From: Balneolales bacterium
GTDB taxonomy: Bacteria > Bacteroidota > Rhodothermia > Balneolales > Natronogracilivirgulaceae
Direction: 5' to 3'
Assembly: GCA_007132975.1 (NCBI GenBank)
Contig: SLNO01000005.1
Span: 1 to 51,510 of the forward strand
Length of the DNA: 51,510 bases
The stretch's first letter is position 1, and each line of letters begins with the position of its first letter. The position numbers were made by a program, and so were the translations under genes. Shown here in pieces: positions 1-8,170 of this stretch. The notes beneath the pieces were generated by a model. It was not told the DNA's origin and made no database searches. It saw only the letters and a program-made list of their open reading frames with translations.

Positions 1-233
1 ACCCGTATCTTGGGCCCCTGGAGATCCATCAGAATGGGTATGTTCACCCCGAATTTCTCAGAAAGTTCACGGATGGTATCGATGTTTTTCTTGTGGATTT
101 CGTGGGTTCCGTGAGAAAAGTTCAGCCGCACCACGTTCATGCCACCGCGGATCAGCTGTTCTATCATTTCCGGGGAGCTGGTACTGGGACCAATGGTGCA
201 AACCAGCTTCGTTCTTCGATCGTTGATTACCAT
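1..233 (-). CDS. pyk: Pyruvate kinase, N-terminal part (cut by left edge)
   Basis: Pyruvate kinase makes pyruvate and ATP from phosphoenolpyruvate and ADP in the cytoplasm, the last step of glycolysis. Only the first 77 or so codons lie in the window; the rest runs off the left edge. The visible part has the family N-terminus: [19 protein letters not shown], then [16 protein letters not shown] (the RLNFSHG strand that begins the TIM barrel), and MDLQGPKIR near the cut. The ATG at 233 puts the conserved TKLVCTIGP at residues 8-16, normal for the family. No clear Shine-Dalgarno sequence precedes it, which is common in Bacteroidota. An overlapping ATG-started frame at 249 is a shadow. Confidence 0.93.
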   Translation of the reverse strand, partial: MVINDRRTKLVCTIGPSTSSPEMIEQLIRGGMNVVRLNFSHGTHEIHKKNIDTIRELSEKFGVNIPILMDLQGPKIR

Positions 234-302
234 GAGGTGAAATTGTCATTGGGATTGTAATCCCTAAAGATAGGGTGATAATGCAGAAAATGGTAATGTG
301 CC

Positions 303-341
303 AAAAAAAAAGCCGCGCCCCCGAAAGGACACGGCTTTTTT
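303..341 (-). terminator. Intrinsic terminator after the SusCD operon
   Basis: A short hairpin lies about 20 bp past the stop of the 361-1197 lipoprotein. The arms AAAAAAGCCGCG and CACGGCTTTTTT pair with a single mismatch, and the loop is GC-rich. Runs of A and T on both flanks make it look bidirectional, but pyruvate kinase on the left is also on minus, so the job seen here is to end the SusCD transcript. Confidence 0.7.
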
Positions 342-360
342 ACAACTTCAAGAGCTTCTG

Positions 361-1197
361 TCAATCATCCAGTGTGCCTGTGATGATCAGCGAGGCGCCA
401 GGAACACCGCAGCACTGGAACACGATATCAAATACAATGGTGTTGGTACTTGAATCAAATGACCCACCTACATCAAGGATCACCGTCGATGCGGCATGTG
501 AGAACGGAGCACCTATCACGTTACCGTCAGCCGTCAGGTTGAAAGCGTACGGCATAGCCGATCCAAACAGCATTGCGGCTATGTCAGAGGTTTCGAACAG
601 ATAGGGGCTGCCATCAACACTGATCGGATCATCAGCGCGGGAAATTATCTCCAATGTTCCCTCACTTGGAGCAAAAGAACCTGCCGTGGTATAGCTGTAG
701 GTACCAGTCGGCATGTCTCCCAAACCACTGATGGTATAGGTTCTGGAAAGACCGATTTCGGCACGGCCCACCGTGAGCTCCTGTCCGCTGGCCGTAGTTG
801 CACTGAGCAACGTAACGACAAGCGTGCGGGATGCACCAAGGGCCGCCGTGATCGGGATATCGAACATAATCGACCCACGATCAAAGGTCTGGTTGTCGGG
901 GTTGTGGGTGATTGTAACCGTACCACCTTCACCGCCGACCTGAATAAAGTCCTCACCTGCCACAGCCGTACCAGAAATTTCATATTCGACAACTACGTCT
1001 TCTTCCTGGGTCTGTGCCAGTTGAAATTGGACTTCCAAATTTGCACCTGCTAAAACCGTACGATCTGTGGTTTCAACGATTACATAGGCAGGCACCGCCC
1101 CGTCTTCAATCGAGAAGGGCTCAGAGACATCTTCGCAAGCTGTAACGAACAGCGCGAAAATGAATATTACCGGTATAATTCTTTTTAGTTCCATCAT
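361..1197 (-). CDS. Calx-beta-like outer-membrane lipoprotein of the SusCD operon
   Basis: A 278-residue lipoprotein with a short positive N-terminus, a hydrophobic core and the lipobox VTAC near residue 21, followed by acidic residues. Residues of about 40-150 resemble a Calx-beta domain: a sandwich of beta strands with a GTAVAGEDF turn and an evenly spaced V/I pattern. The C-terminal third is beta-rich, has a CC pair (QCCGVP), and has no name I can give. It follows SusD by 29 bp and precedes the operon terminator, so it is the third gene of the uptake operon. Inference: a surface-exposed accessory binding lipoprotein in the position often held by SusE/SusF-like proteins. The ligand is unknown. 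Confidence 0.75.
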   Translation of the reverse strand: MMELKRIIPVIFIFALFVTACEDVSEPFSIEDGAVPAYVIVETTDRTVLAGANLEVQFQLAQTQEEDVVVEYEISGTAVAGEDFIQVGGEGGTVTITHNPDNQTFDRGSIMFDIPITAALGASRTLVVTLLSATTASGQELTVGRAEIGLSRTYTISGLGDMPTGTYSYTTAGSFAPSEGTLEIISRADDPISVDGSPYLFETSDIAAMLFGSAMPYAFNLTADGNVIGAPFSHAASTVILDVGGSFDSSTNTIVFDIVFQCCGVPGASLIITGTLDD

Positions 1198-1226
1198 TAT
1201 ATATCAGGACTTAGAATGATTAATCT

Positions 1227-2741
1227 TTAGTTCTCGAACCACATCGGGGTATCCAGCGGGGGATCCTGTGGGGTGTTCGGGTTGGACGCAATTTCGGAAG
1301 GCGGATATGAATACCTTCTGATGATATCGCCAAGCTGTGCCTGCTCAGGAAGTTCGAGCGTGGGGAACTTGGTTCGTTTCCACTCGGACCAGTTTTCCGG
1401 TGAGCGGTCCCAAATTTCGATATAGGATTGCGTCCAGATATTTTCAAGGGCTTGCGCTTCGCTGGTAAATGAAGCGGGCAGTCCGTCAATATAATCCTGG
1501 ATTTCTGCTGCCGAAATCCCGTTAAGCGGATTGTCAGCGGCATTCAAACCTCTTGGATTCCGCACGGTGTACGGTGCGAGGAACTCCAGATTAAGCCTTG
1601 TGCCTTCGATGAAAGCCGCATGCGCTCCGGGAAGATCGCCGGTAGTGGCCCTGAATTCGGCCTCGTAAAAATACACTTCCGAAGGCGTAACGATGCGGTT
1701 GGGCCAGTCGCGACGAACCACATTCTGGCTGATGTAAACGGCAGCTCCTTCGCCTCCGCTCACACCGGCTGCCTGGCCTTCAAAATCCTCGGGCAGCCAC
1801 TCATCACAGGTCGCCGGGGGGCAGAACGCAAAGTACGTGTTCCTTCTCGGGTCGTTCAGGTCGTTCATCTTGTCGACGAGCGTCTTGCCGCCGTACACAT
1901 AGAAAACACCATTGGCCGTACCGGTGAAACCACCGAACTGGTTGTGCAGTTTCCACATGTTGTTGGCATTGTCCGCCTGGTCAAAGAAGGGAATGTATGC
2001 CATTTCGGCGTTGGTGCGGATCAGGTTGTCCTCGGCAAGGATAGCCTGGATCTCGGCATCCACACTCTCCTTGTTTCTCAGGTACATGTATACCCGCAGT
2101 TTCAGGGAGTTGGCGAACTTGATCCACAAGTTCATATCGCCTTCATAGATGAGGTCGCCGAATTCCACGGCAGGCCCACCTACAACGATCTGGTCAAGCG
2201 ACTCATTCAACATATCGATCACACCGTAGAGAACAGTGCGCTGGTCATCGAACTGCGGCTCAGGAAACTGATCCGGGTCCTGTGACTCGGTGAATGGAAT
2301 CTCCTCCCACATCATGCTGAGCGAGAAGAACAGGTAGGCCTTCATGATCCGAGCCTGTGCTGCAACGTTGGGCCGGATCGGTTCTTCCGTTTCGGCGGCA
2401 TTGATCATCAGCGTGAGGTTCCTCATGCTGGATCCGTACCAGTTGCTCCACGTGTTACCAGTCGAGAAAGGACTGATGATGTAACGGTCCGGGTTGATAA
2501 ATACGCCCGTAGAACCGTTAGGCGCCCAGGCGTTCACAAAGAACGCCGTGCTCGGGAAGATTTCAACGGCCCTGTTGGCCGCGATGTTTGCCAGAACCGG
2601 CGGGAACAGAACGTCTGGCGAGACGCTCGTAGCCGCGTTTGGATCTGTGTTGACATCCAAGAAATCATCACAGCTTGCCACCGTGAACAGAAGCACGGCC
2701 GACAGAATTAAGGTTTTATATAGCTTCATAATCTTGTTCAT
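1227..2741 (-). CDS. SusD/RagB-family nutrient-binding lipoprotein
   Basis: SusD-type proteins form the lipid-anchored lid over a SusC barrel and hand ligand to it at the outer membrane. The N-terminus shows a signal with lipobox VASC followed by DDFLDVNTDPNAA, the typical start of the SusD-like_2 group. The about 505-residue length is normal, and the helical TPR-like body includes a WSNWYGSSMRNL segment. A TTG six bases upstream (2747) is also open, but ATG 2741 is the more natural start. It begins 12 bp after the SusC stop, so the two are co-transcribed. No glycoside hydrolase or sulfatase is nearby, so the substrate may be a peptide or other small polymer rather than a polysaccharide. Confidence 0.92.
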   Translation of the reverse strand: MNKIMKLYKTLILSAVLLFTVASCDDFLDVNTDPNAATSVSPDVLFPPVLANIAANRAVEIFPSTAFFVNAWAPNGSTGVFINPDRYIISPFSTGNTWSNWYGSSMRNLTLMINAAETEEPIRPNVAAQARIMKAYLFFSLSMMWEEIPFTESQDPDQFPEPQFDDQRTVLYGVIDMLNESLDQIVVGGPAVEFGDLIYEGDMNLWIKFANSLKLRVYMYLRNKESVDAEIQAILAEDNLIRTNAEMAYIPFFDQADNANNMWKLHNQFGGFTGTANGVFYVYGGKTLVDKMNDLNDPRRNTYFAFCPPATCDEWLPEDFEGQAAGVSGGEGAAVYISQNVVRRDWPNRIVTPSEVYFYEAEFRATTGDLPGAHAAFIEGTRLNLEFLAPYTVRNPRGLNAADNPLNGISAAEIQDYIDGLPASFTSEAQALENIWTQSYIEIWDRSPENWSEWKRTKFPTLELPEQAQLGDIIRRYSYPPSEIASNPNTPQDPPLDTPMWFEN

Positions 2742-2753
2742 TTTCAATAATGA

Positions 2754-5700
2754 TTAAAATCTTACCTGGATGTTCGTACCGAAGCTCCTTACAGAAGGAA
2801 GTACGTTCCACTCGATTCCCTGGCCATTGGAAGCCGAACCGAAGAGACCGGTTTCAGGATCGATGTGCGGAATCTTGCTGTAGAGAAGCAGGAGGTTCCT
2901 TCCTTCCAGACCGATGGATACGCTGCTGAAGAAGGTGTTCTCAACCCAGCGGCGCGGAAGCGTGTAGTCGATCTTGACTTCGCGGAGCTTGATGTACGTG
3001 GCATCAAAAATGTTGCCCTCGTGGATGCTGGCGTCAGCATAGCGACCCCACCATGCCTGCATGGTCTGAACCGGCACATTGTTGGGGATGAATTCACCGG
3101 GGTTGGCCGGATCCGGGATCACACCGGCATCGATAAAGGTACCGTCGCGGTTTTCAGCTGTTTCCTTGGCAACACCGGTTCTTCTGATCAGACCTACTGT
3201 CTGTGAGAAGAGCGAGCCGCCATGACGATAATCGATCAGGAAGCTGACGTTCACACCCCTGTAGTTGAACTGGTTGTTCAGGGTAAGACGGAAATCAGGA
3301 TCGATGTCGCCGTATCTCATCTGCCCGCCGGTTCTTCTGAGACCGGTGTTCGGGTCCATGATCAACTCGCCGAAGTGCGGGCTGTCTTCGTCTTCCACTC
3401 TCAGGAAGCCGGGACCGTAGAGGCCAAGTGCTTTGCCTGGCTCGGCACGAACCTGGAGACCGTTGAATGCACTCTGAATAACGAGCTCATCCACACCAGG
3501 AGCGAGGGATTCCACTCTGTTGGTGTTTTGAGTGAAGTTGACGGTGACGTTGTGCAGGAAGTCGCGGGTCTGTACAGGGATCACCGAAAGCTGTACTTCG
3601 ATTCCCTTGTTGGAGACTTCACCGATGTTGGTGCGGTTGGCAGCAAACCCGGTAGTCAGCGGAGTGGGGATCGAGAGGATCTGGTCTTCCGTACGGACAT
3701 CGTAGTAGGTAAAGTCGACTCCCAGCCTTCCATCGTAGAACTGGAGCTCGGTTCCGACTTCAAACGACTTCTGTCGCTGCGGCTTCAGATCGGTCGGGGG
3801 CAGGGTTCCCACAGCTCCAAAACCGGTGCGGCCGCCAAACGGAAAGTTGTTGCCCGTGCCATACTGACCAAAAATGTCAGGGATCGGCAAATAGCGGAAA
3901 TCGAGCTGGTAGGGAGCCTCGTCACTACCCACCTGCGCATAGTTCACGAAAAGCTTACCATAGGAGAATACCCGGCCGGCAATGTCAAGGGCTTCCGAGA
4001 ACACAACGCTGGTGTTGATGGAGGGATAGAAGAATGAGCGGCGATTCTTCGGAAGGGTCGATGACCAGTCATTACGGCCCGTAACGTTAAGGAACGCAAA
4101 GTTGCGGAATCCAAAAGTAAGGTCGCCATAAACTCCGATCAGACGCTGCTCCTGGAATCTGTTCGACGGCGCATTGTCCGTTGCGTTTGCGAAGTTGTAC
4201 AGACCAGGCACCTCAAGTGTTGTCGAGGAGTTGCGGAGGATCTGGAGTTCCCGCATGTTCAGGTTGTAACCGGCCACAGCCTGCAGGCTGATGTCATCGG
4301 TCAGCTGGCGATTGGCTTCGGCAAGGAAATCAAGGTTGAACTGCTGCTCCTGGATCACGTCAAGTGAGAAGCCGCCATCGGCCCGGCCGAGAGTACCTAC
4401 AGCATTGTTGGCACGACGATCTTCCGTGTAATAATCCAGACCGGCGCGGGTCGTTAAAGCCAGCCAGTCAAGAGGTTCGAAACGCACCTGGGCATTACCG
4501 AAGACCCGGCGAATCTGGTTGCGGAAAGCATTCTCGTTCACCAGCCAGTAGGGATTGTTGGTGAATTCCGAAAGAGCGTTTTGTGTACCGTCTTCGTTCT
4601 TGTAATTCTTCAGCTCGTCGATGCTCATGGTCCTTGGAAGCGTATTGATGATAGAAGTCAATACGTTTGGATCGTTGCCACCGGCAACGGCACGGCCTTT
4701 GGTGTCAACGTTGGTATAGGTACCGGAAAGGCGAACCGAAAGGTTTTCGGTCATCCTGCGGCCTGAGTTGACCGTGATGGAGGTCCTGTCCAGGTTGTTG
4801 TTCGGTACAATACCGCTTTGGTTGGTATGGGTGATACCAACGCGAAGGTCGGAGACGTCATCGGCGTTTGAGAAAGAAACACTGTTGATAGCCGTAATAT
4901 CGTTGACATAGAAGTCACTTACGTTATCAGGATACGCCTGAAGTGTTACTTCTTCACCGCGGATGTTCTCAACGGTCTGACCGGCAATACGTGGACCCCA
5001 TCCGTTGAGATTGGTTCGGTCGTACTTGCCAAGTGTTCCCTGAGCAAAATCATTCTGGAAGTCCGGGAGCTTGAGCGGTGAGGAGGTCCTGATGCTGGAG
5101 TTGATCGTTACCGTCTGTCCACGCTGCGCAGAACCGCGCTTTGTCGTGATCAGGATCACACCATCCTTGGCACGCTGTCCGTAGAGGGCCGCGGCCGCAG
5201 CTCCTTTCAGTACGGTTACGCTTTCAATGTCATCCGGGTTAAGGTCGCCACCGCGGTTACCAACGTCAACGGCGCCGGTCAGGCGGTCCTGGCTGGTTCC
5301 ACCCACGATGTTTGAGTTGGAAATGGGCACCCCATCAACTACAAACAACGGCTGGTTGCTTCCGGAGAGCGAGGAGATACCACGGATGGTGATCCGTGAG
5401 GAGGCTCCAATGTTACCGGACTGGCTTTGAATATCGACACCCGGAATCTTGCCTGCGAGCGCATCTACGAAGTTGGTTTCACGAACACGTGATACCTCTT
5501 CTCCGGAAATCCGGGATACGGAATAGGCAAGCGAGCGCGACTGACGTTCGATCTGCTGGCCGGTGATGAGCATCTCGTCAAGACCGATCAGATCCACCGC
5601 CATGGCAAAATTCTGAACATTGTCACCTGCCGAGACAACTACGGTCGTCTGGATCCTCGTGTACCCGACATAAGTGACACGGACATCATACTCCCCTGCG

Positions 5701-5900
5701 GGAATATTCTCTATAGTATATTGTCCGTCCAAATTTGTCACCGCACCTCTGCCGAGATCCGGAACAAACACATTCACACCAACCAACACTTCGCCTGTGC
5801 GGGAATCTGTTACTTCCCCGGTAAGCGTACCCACCTGCGCAAAGGCTAGCGGAACGGCAATCAGGCAGAATGTCAGAGACAGTAGTACCTTTCTGAACAT
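2754..5900 (-). CDS. SusC/RagA-family TonB-linked outer-membrane transporter
   Basis: A TonB-dependent barrel that imports oligomeric nutrients with its SusD partner. In order it has a signal peptide (MFRKVLLSLTFCLIAV, then AFAQ), a carboxypeptidase-regulatory-like domain (GTLTGEVTDSRTGEVLVGVNV), a plug with RITIRGISSLSG and LFVVDGVPISNSN, the LYGQRAKDGVILITTKRG signature of SusC proteins, and a long beta barrel ending in the aromatic NIQVRF. About 1,048 residues is usual. I start at ATG 5900, not at the TTG 12 bases upstream, because a GAGG lies 7-8 bases before this ATG and the signal peptide then starts cleanly. First gene of the operon. Confidence 0.95.
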   Translation of the reverse strand: MFRKVLLSLTFCLIAVPLAFAQVGTLTGEVTDSRTGEVLVGVNVFVPDLGRGAVTNLDGQYTIENIPAGEYDVRVTYVGYTRIQTTVVVSAGDNVQNFAMAVDLIGLDEMLITGQQIERQSRSLAYSVSRISGEEVSRVRETNFVDALAGKIPGVDIQSQSGNIGASSRITIRGISSLSGSNQPLFVVDGVPISNSNIVGGTSQDRLTGAVDVGNRGGDLNPDDIESVTVLKGAAAAALYGQRAKDGVILITTKRGSAQRGQTVTINSSIRTSSPLKLPDFQNDFAQGTLGKYDRTNLNGWGPRIAGQTVENIRGEEVTLQAYPDNVSDFYVNDITAINSVSFSNADDVSDLRVGITHTNQSGIVPNNNLDRTSITVNSGRRMTENLSVRLSGTYTNVDTKGRAVAGGNDPNVLTSIINTLPRTMSIDELKNYKNEDGTQNALSEFTNNPYWLVNENAFRNQIRRVFGNAQVRFEPLDWLALTTRAGLDYYTEDRRANNAVGTLGRADGGFSLDVIQEQQFNLDFLAEANRQLTDDISLQAVAGYNLNMRELQILRNSSTTLEVPGLYNFANATDNAPSNRFQEQRLIGVYGDLTFGFRNFAFLNVTGRNDWSSTLPKNRRSFFYPSINTSVVFSEALDIAGRVFSYGKLFVNYAQVGSDEAPYQLDFRYLPIPDIFGQYGTGNNFPFGGRTGFGAVGTLPPTDLKPQRQKSFEVGTELQFYDGRLGVDFTYYDVRTEDQILSIPTPLTTGFAANRTNIGEVSNKGIEVQLSVIPVQTRDFLHNVTVNFTQNTNRVESLAPGVDELVIQSAFNGLQVRAEPGKALGLYGPGFLRVEDEDSPHFGELIMDPNTGLRRTGGQMRYGDIDPDFRLTLNNQFNYRGVNVSFLIDYRHGGSLFSQTVGLIRRTGVAKETAENRDGTFIDAGVIPDPANPGEFIPNNVPVQTMQAWWGRYADASIHEGNIFDATYIKLREVKIDYTLPRRWVENTFFSSVSIGLEGRNLLLLYSKIPHIDPETGLFGSASNGQGIEWNVLPSVRSFGTNIQVRF

Positions 5901-6270
5901 ATATGACCTCAAATTTATTTTTGTTGATGACGTCGGGTCGAGGGACAGGATTCAATGGAGTACACCTTCATTACATCGTAGAAGAGAGGCTGCCAGTTGA
6001 TTCGTTAACCCAAAACCCGTTTCCAAGTAATAAAAATAAATGCTATTTCGCACTTATCAAACATTAATGAGCAAAGAACCTCGAATTTTATGATGAAATT
6101 AAGGCTTCTTTTCAAACTCACACATACCCCAAAGATTAGTCTTAAAAAGTAATAAAGCAAGCTTTTTTTTTGAAAAAACGACATTTCCCGGCCGTATTAA
6201 GGAGTTACAGCCGTCTGAAACGCATCAATCCCCAAAAAAAAACGATAGGGCTAAGTATTATTTTTTTAAT
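5901..6270. other. AT-rich intergenic spacer before the SusCD operon
   Basis: A 370-bp gene-free, AT-rich stretch between the GWxTD lipoprotein gene and the SusCD operon, both on minus. It contains several A or T runs of 6-9 bases. It holds the promoter candidate listed separately. I see no tRNA, no repeat shared with the rest of the window, and no convincing terminator hairpin after the upstream gene. Confidence 0.6.
6031..6061 (-). promoter_or_regulatory. Candidate Bacteroidota-type promoter for SusCD
   Basis: On the minus strand a TTTG (6061-6058) is followed after 19 bp by TATTTTTA (6038-6031), seven of eight matches to the Bacteroidota -7 box TAnnTTTG. This would give a leader of about 125 bases before ATG 5900. 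The AT-rich context makes chance matches possible. Confidence 0.4.
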
Positions 6271-7707
6271 TTAGATAGGTCTTGTAAGAATAGTACCTGA
6301 CAACCACCTCTGGATCTGCTCGTATTCAACACTGTGGTATTCACTGTGACGGATCAGGATATAATGCTCGAACGGACGGGTGTCACTTGCCACCCTGGTT
6401 CTGCGGAAATAGAACACCCTGCGCGGATCAGATCGGTTGTAACCATAGAACCACACCATGGTGTCCAGCGACCGCTCTACATACCATGGCGGCCCAAACA
6501 GGACATAGACCATCCCCATGTCCGTCATCCACCCCTCCTTGAAGTTGGAAAACTGCTTGTTGGCCTCTTCCACCCTTTCGTAATACTTGCGGATAACCCT
6601 GCTTGCCTGCTCCTTGTCGCCAATATTTGAGAGCCAGAACCGGTCAATAGCATGTTTCAGTGAATCCTGGTCCTCTATGGCCATGATATCCCTGAATTCA
6701 CTTCTCCGCATGAGGTACACCAGCGGCTTTGCCAACTCCCCGGGTGTGAGCAGATTGGGGAAATTTTTGCTCATGGAGCTGAAATCGCGGGCTTTGTAGA
6801 GTATCACATCGCCCTGGCCTCCACGGTCAGCCACTTCCACCTCAAAGCGGTAAGCCCCCCTGGGTGGACGTGCCGTCCGGTACTCAATGGTGATGGTCCC
6901 GGTCTCCTGCTCAAGTATGCGCTCCTGCTGCTCAAGGATTTCAGTGCGGTTGTAGTTTATTCCGCGGTACTGCAAAGACCCGGTTGTTGGGGTAACACCC
7001 GACATGGGCCGCGGTGGCATGGTATCCGCATCAATTTGAATAAGCCTCATTCGTACGGCCAGCGGTCCGGCATCAGGCGGACGCGTAACCTGGAATTCAA
7101 ACGTAACAGTATCGACTTGGCCGGGAATGGTGTAGGTCGTCAGAGGCATCTCGTATTCGCGATCAACGGAATCGGCCCCGAATACCTTAATATGCGTGAG
7201 GTTTGGAGAGGAACTGCCGGGATCAAGCACCGTGACATTCGTCCGGCGCCGGGTGTTCTGATTGGAATTATGATCCGTCACCTGAACGATCACCATGTAC
7301 ATGCCGGGGTCCACAGGGATCCGCTCGCTGTGGGAAAAACTGTCCCCGCTGTCTGTTATGGATGCATTCCTCCGGGACACTTCAACCGTATCGCGCCGCT
7401 GGTCCACCCGTCGGTACTCATCGTTCGATTCATCAATGACCAGAAAGACATCGGTTACAATGGTAACACCCCCCTGGAATACACCTCCAGACTCCCGATA
7501 AATCAGGCTGCCATAAACGATGTCAAGATCAACGTCAATAACCGGCTGATTCGTAGCATCCATATACGCAATAGCGGATATCAGCACTTCCGGCCTGCCA
7601 TCCGTAAGATGCGGATGCGAACCGGTACGGATGTCCGGGTCGAAGGCCCTTGAGCAGGCCATCATGGCAGCGATGGCCATAATTGCAATGGTGATGCGAT
7701 ATTTCAT
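6271..7707 (-). CDS. GWxTD-domain lipoprotein
   Basis: A member of the GWxTD family, large secreted or lipid-anchored proteins of unknown biochemical function found mainly in Bacteroidota relatives, Acidobacteria and similar phyla. The signature GWMTD begins near residue 392 and is followed by MGMVYVLFGPP, as in the family. Before it lies a helical stretch (FWLSNIGDKEQASRVIRKYYERV), and beta-rich repeats fill residues 30-280. ATG 7707 gives a lipoprotein signal with lipobox MMAC at about residue 17; the open frame extends to a GTG at 7722, which would add five residues. It lies downstream of a related protein (8160-10580), separated by a 450-bp repeat-bearing spacer. Confidence 0.85.
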   Translation of the reverse strand: MKYRITIAIMAIAAMMACSRAFDPDIRTGSHPHLTDGRPEVLISAIAYMDATNQPVIDVDLDIVYGSLIYRESGGVFQGGVTIVTDVFLVIDESNDEYRRVDQRRDTVEVSRRNASITDSGDSFSHSERIPVDPGMYMVIVQVTDHNSNQNTRRRTNVTVLDPGSSSPNLTHIKVFGADSVDREYEMPLTTYTIPGQVDTVTFEFQVTRPPDAGPLAVRMRLIQIDADTMPPRPMSGVTPTTGSLQYRGINYNRTEILEQQERILEQETGTITIEYRTARPPRGAYRFEVEVADRGGQGDVILYKARDFSSMSKNFPNLLTPGELAKPLVYLMRRSEFRDIMAIEDQDSLKHAIDRFWLSNIGDKEQASRVIRKYYERVEEANKQFSNFKEGWMTDMGMVYVLFGPPWYVERSLDTMVWFYGYNRSDPRRVFYFRRTRVASDTRPFEHYILIRHSEYHSVEYEQIQRWLSGTILTRPI

Positions 7708-8159
7708 GGAGTGAGTTCGCACTGTTTCCCCACGTTGAGATGAGGCGGGCAGCGCTGATATATGATTATCGGGGTCTGTTGTTTCGCTTTGATTTGCTAT
7801 TGTAAAGGACTATCCGTTTGCAGCCAGGGAGATGCTGATGTTGTCATGCTGATGGGAATGTAACTGGAACCTGATATGATAACGGATTCGTTCGGCTCAT
7901 CATTTCATCTGTTTAAATCAATTAAGATTTATAAGGACAGAATGAACTCACATGGCAGGATTTGATTATTTTCCTGTGTGTCAACCAGAGGCTGCCATGT
8001 TCGTTTCATCTGTTTAAAATGTTGGATTTACATGGTCAGATAGAATATTCATGACGTTTTTAATCATGCTCCTGTGTGACCGGAAGATGTCCGGTCATGG
8101 ACATAGCGCTACGCGACCTTCGGTTCATGTGGTAAAGTTTACAAAAAAAAACCGTCGTT
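7708..8159. other. Spacer between the two GWxTD-type genes
   Basis: A 452-bp non-coding stretch. Its right two thirds are occupied by a tandem pair of dispersed repeat units (7906-8104) and a terminator hairpin next to 8160. The left part, 7708-7900, shows no recognisable feature. The longest recognisable reading frame is a 26-codon frame inside the repeat. Confidence 0.6.
7906..8104 (-). repeat. Dispersed ~100-bp repeat, tandem pair (locus 1)
   Basis: Two head-to-tail monomers of a repeat also present at 22378-22478 and 28571-28776, oriented toward the GWxTD gene. Reading on minus, each monomer runs from an ATG through CACACAGG, then a motif like CATTCTATCTGAC, and ends TTTAAACAG ATGAAA. 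The proximal monomer (8009 to 7906) is almost identical to one at 28669-28776: 7902-8018 matches the reverse complement of 28660-28776 at 113 of 117 positions, all four differences being C/T. In the distal monomer an exact 8-bp inverted repeat TGACCGGA/TCCGGTCA with a 5-base loop sits at 8077-8097. Unlike the other two loci, the terminal ATG AAA here runs into TGA. Confidence 0.85.
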
Positions 8160-8170
8160 TCACCGGCTTT
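8143..8170 (-). terminator. Probable intrinsic terminator overlapping the stop of the 806-aa gene
   Basis: On minus, AAAGCCG and CGGTTTT pair over seven positions (one G-T wobble) around a 9-base loop that contains the TGA stop. The 3' arm continues straight into nine T residues. The stem is short, so efficiency is uncertain. Confidence 0.5.
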
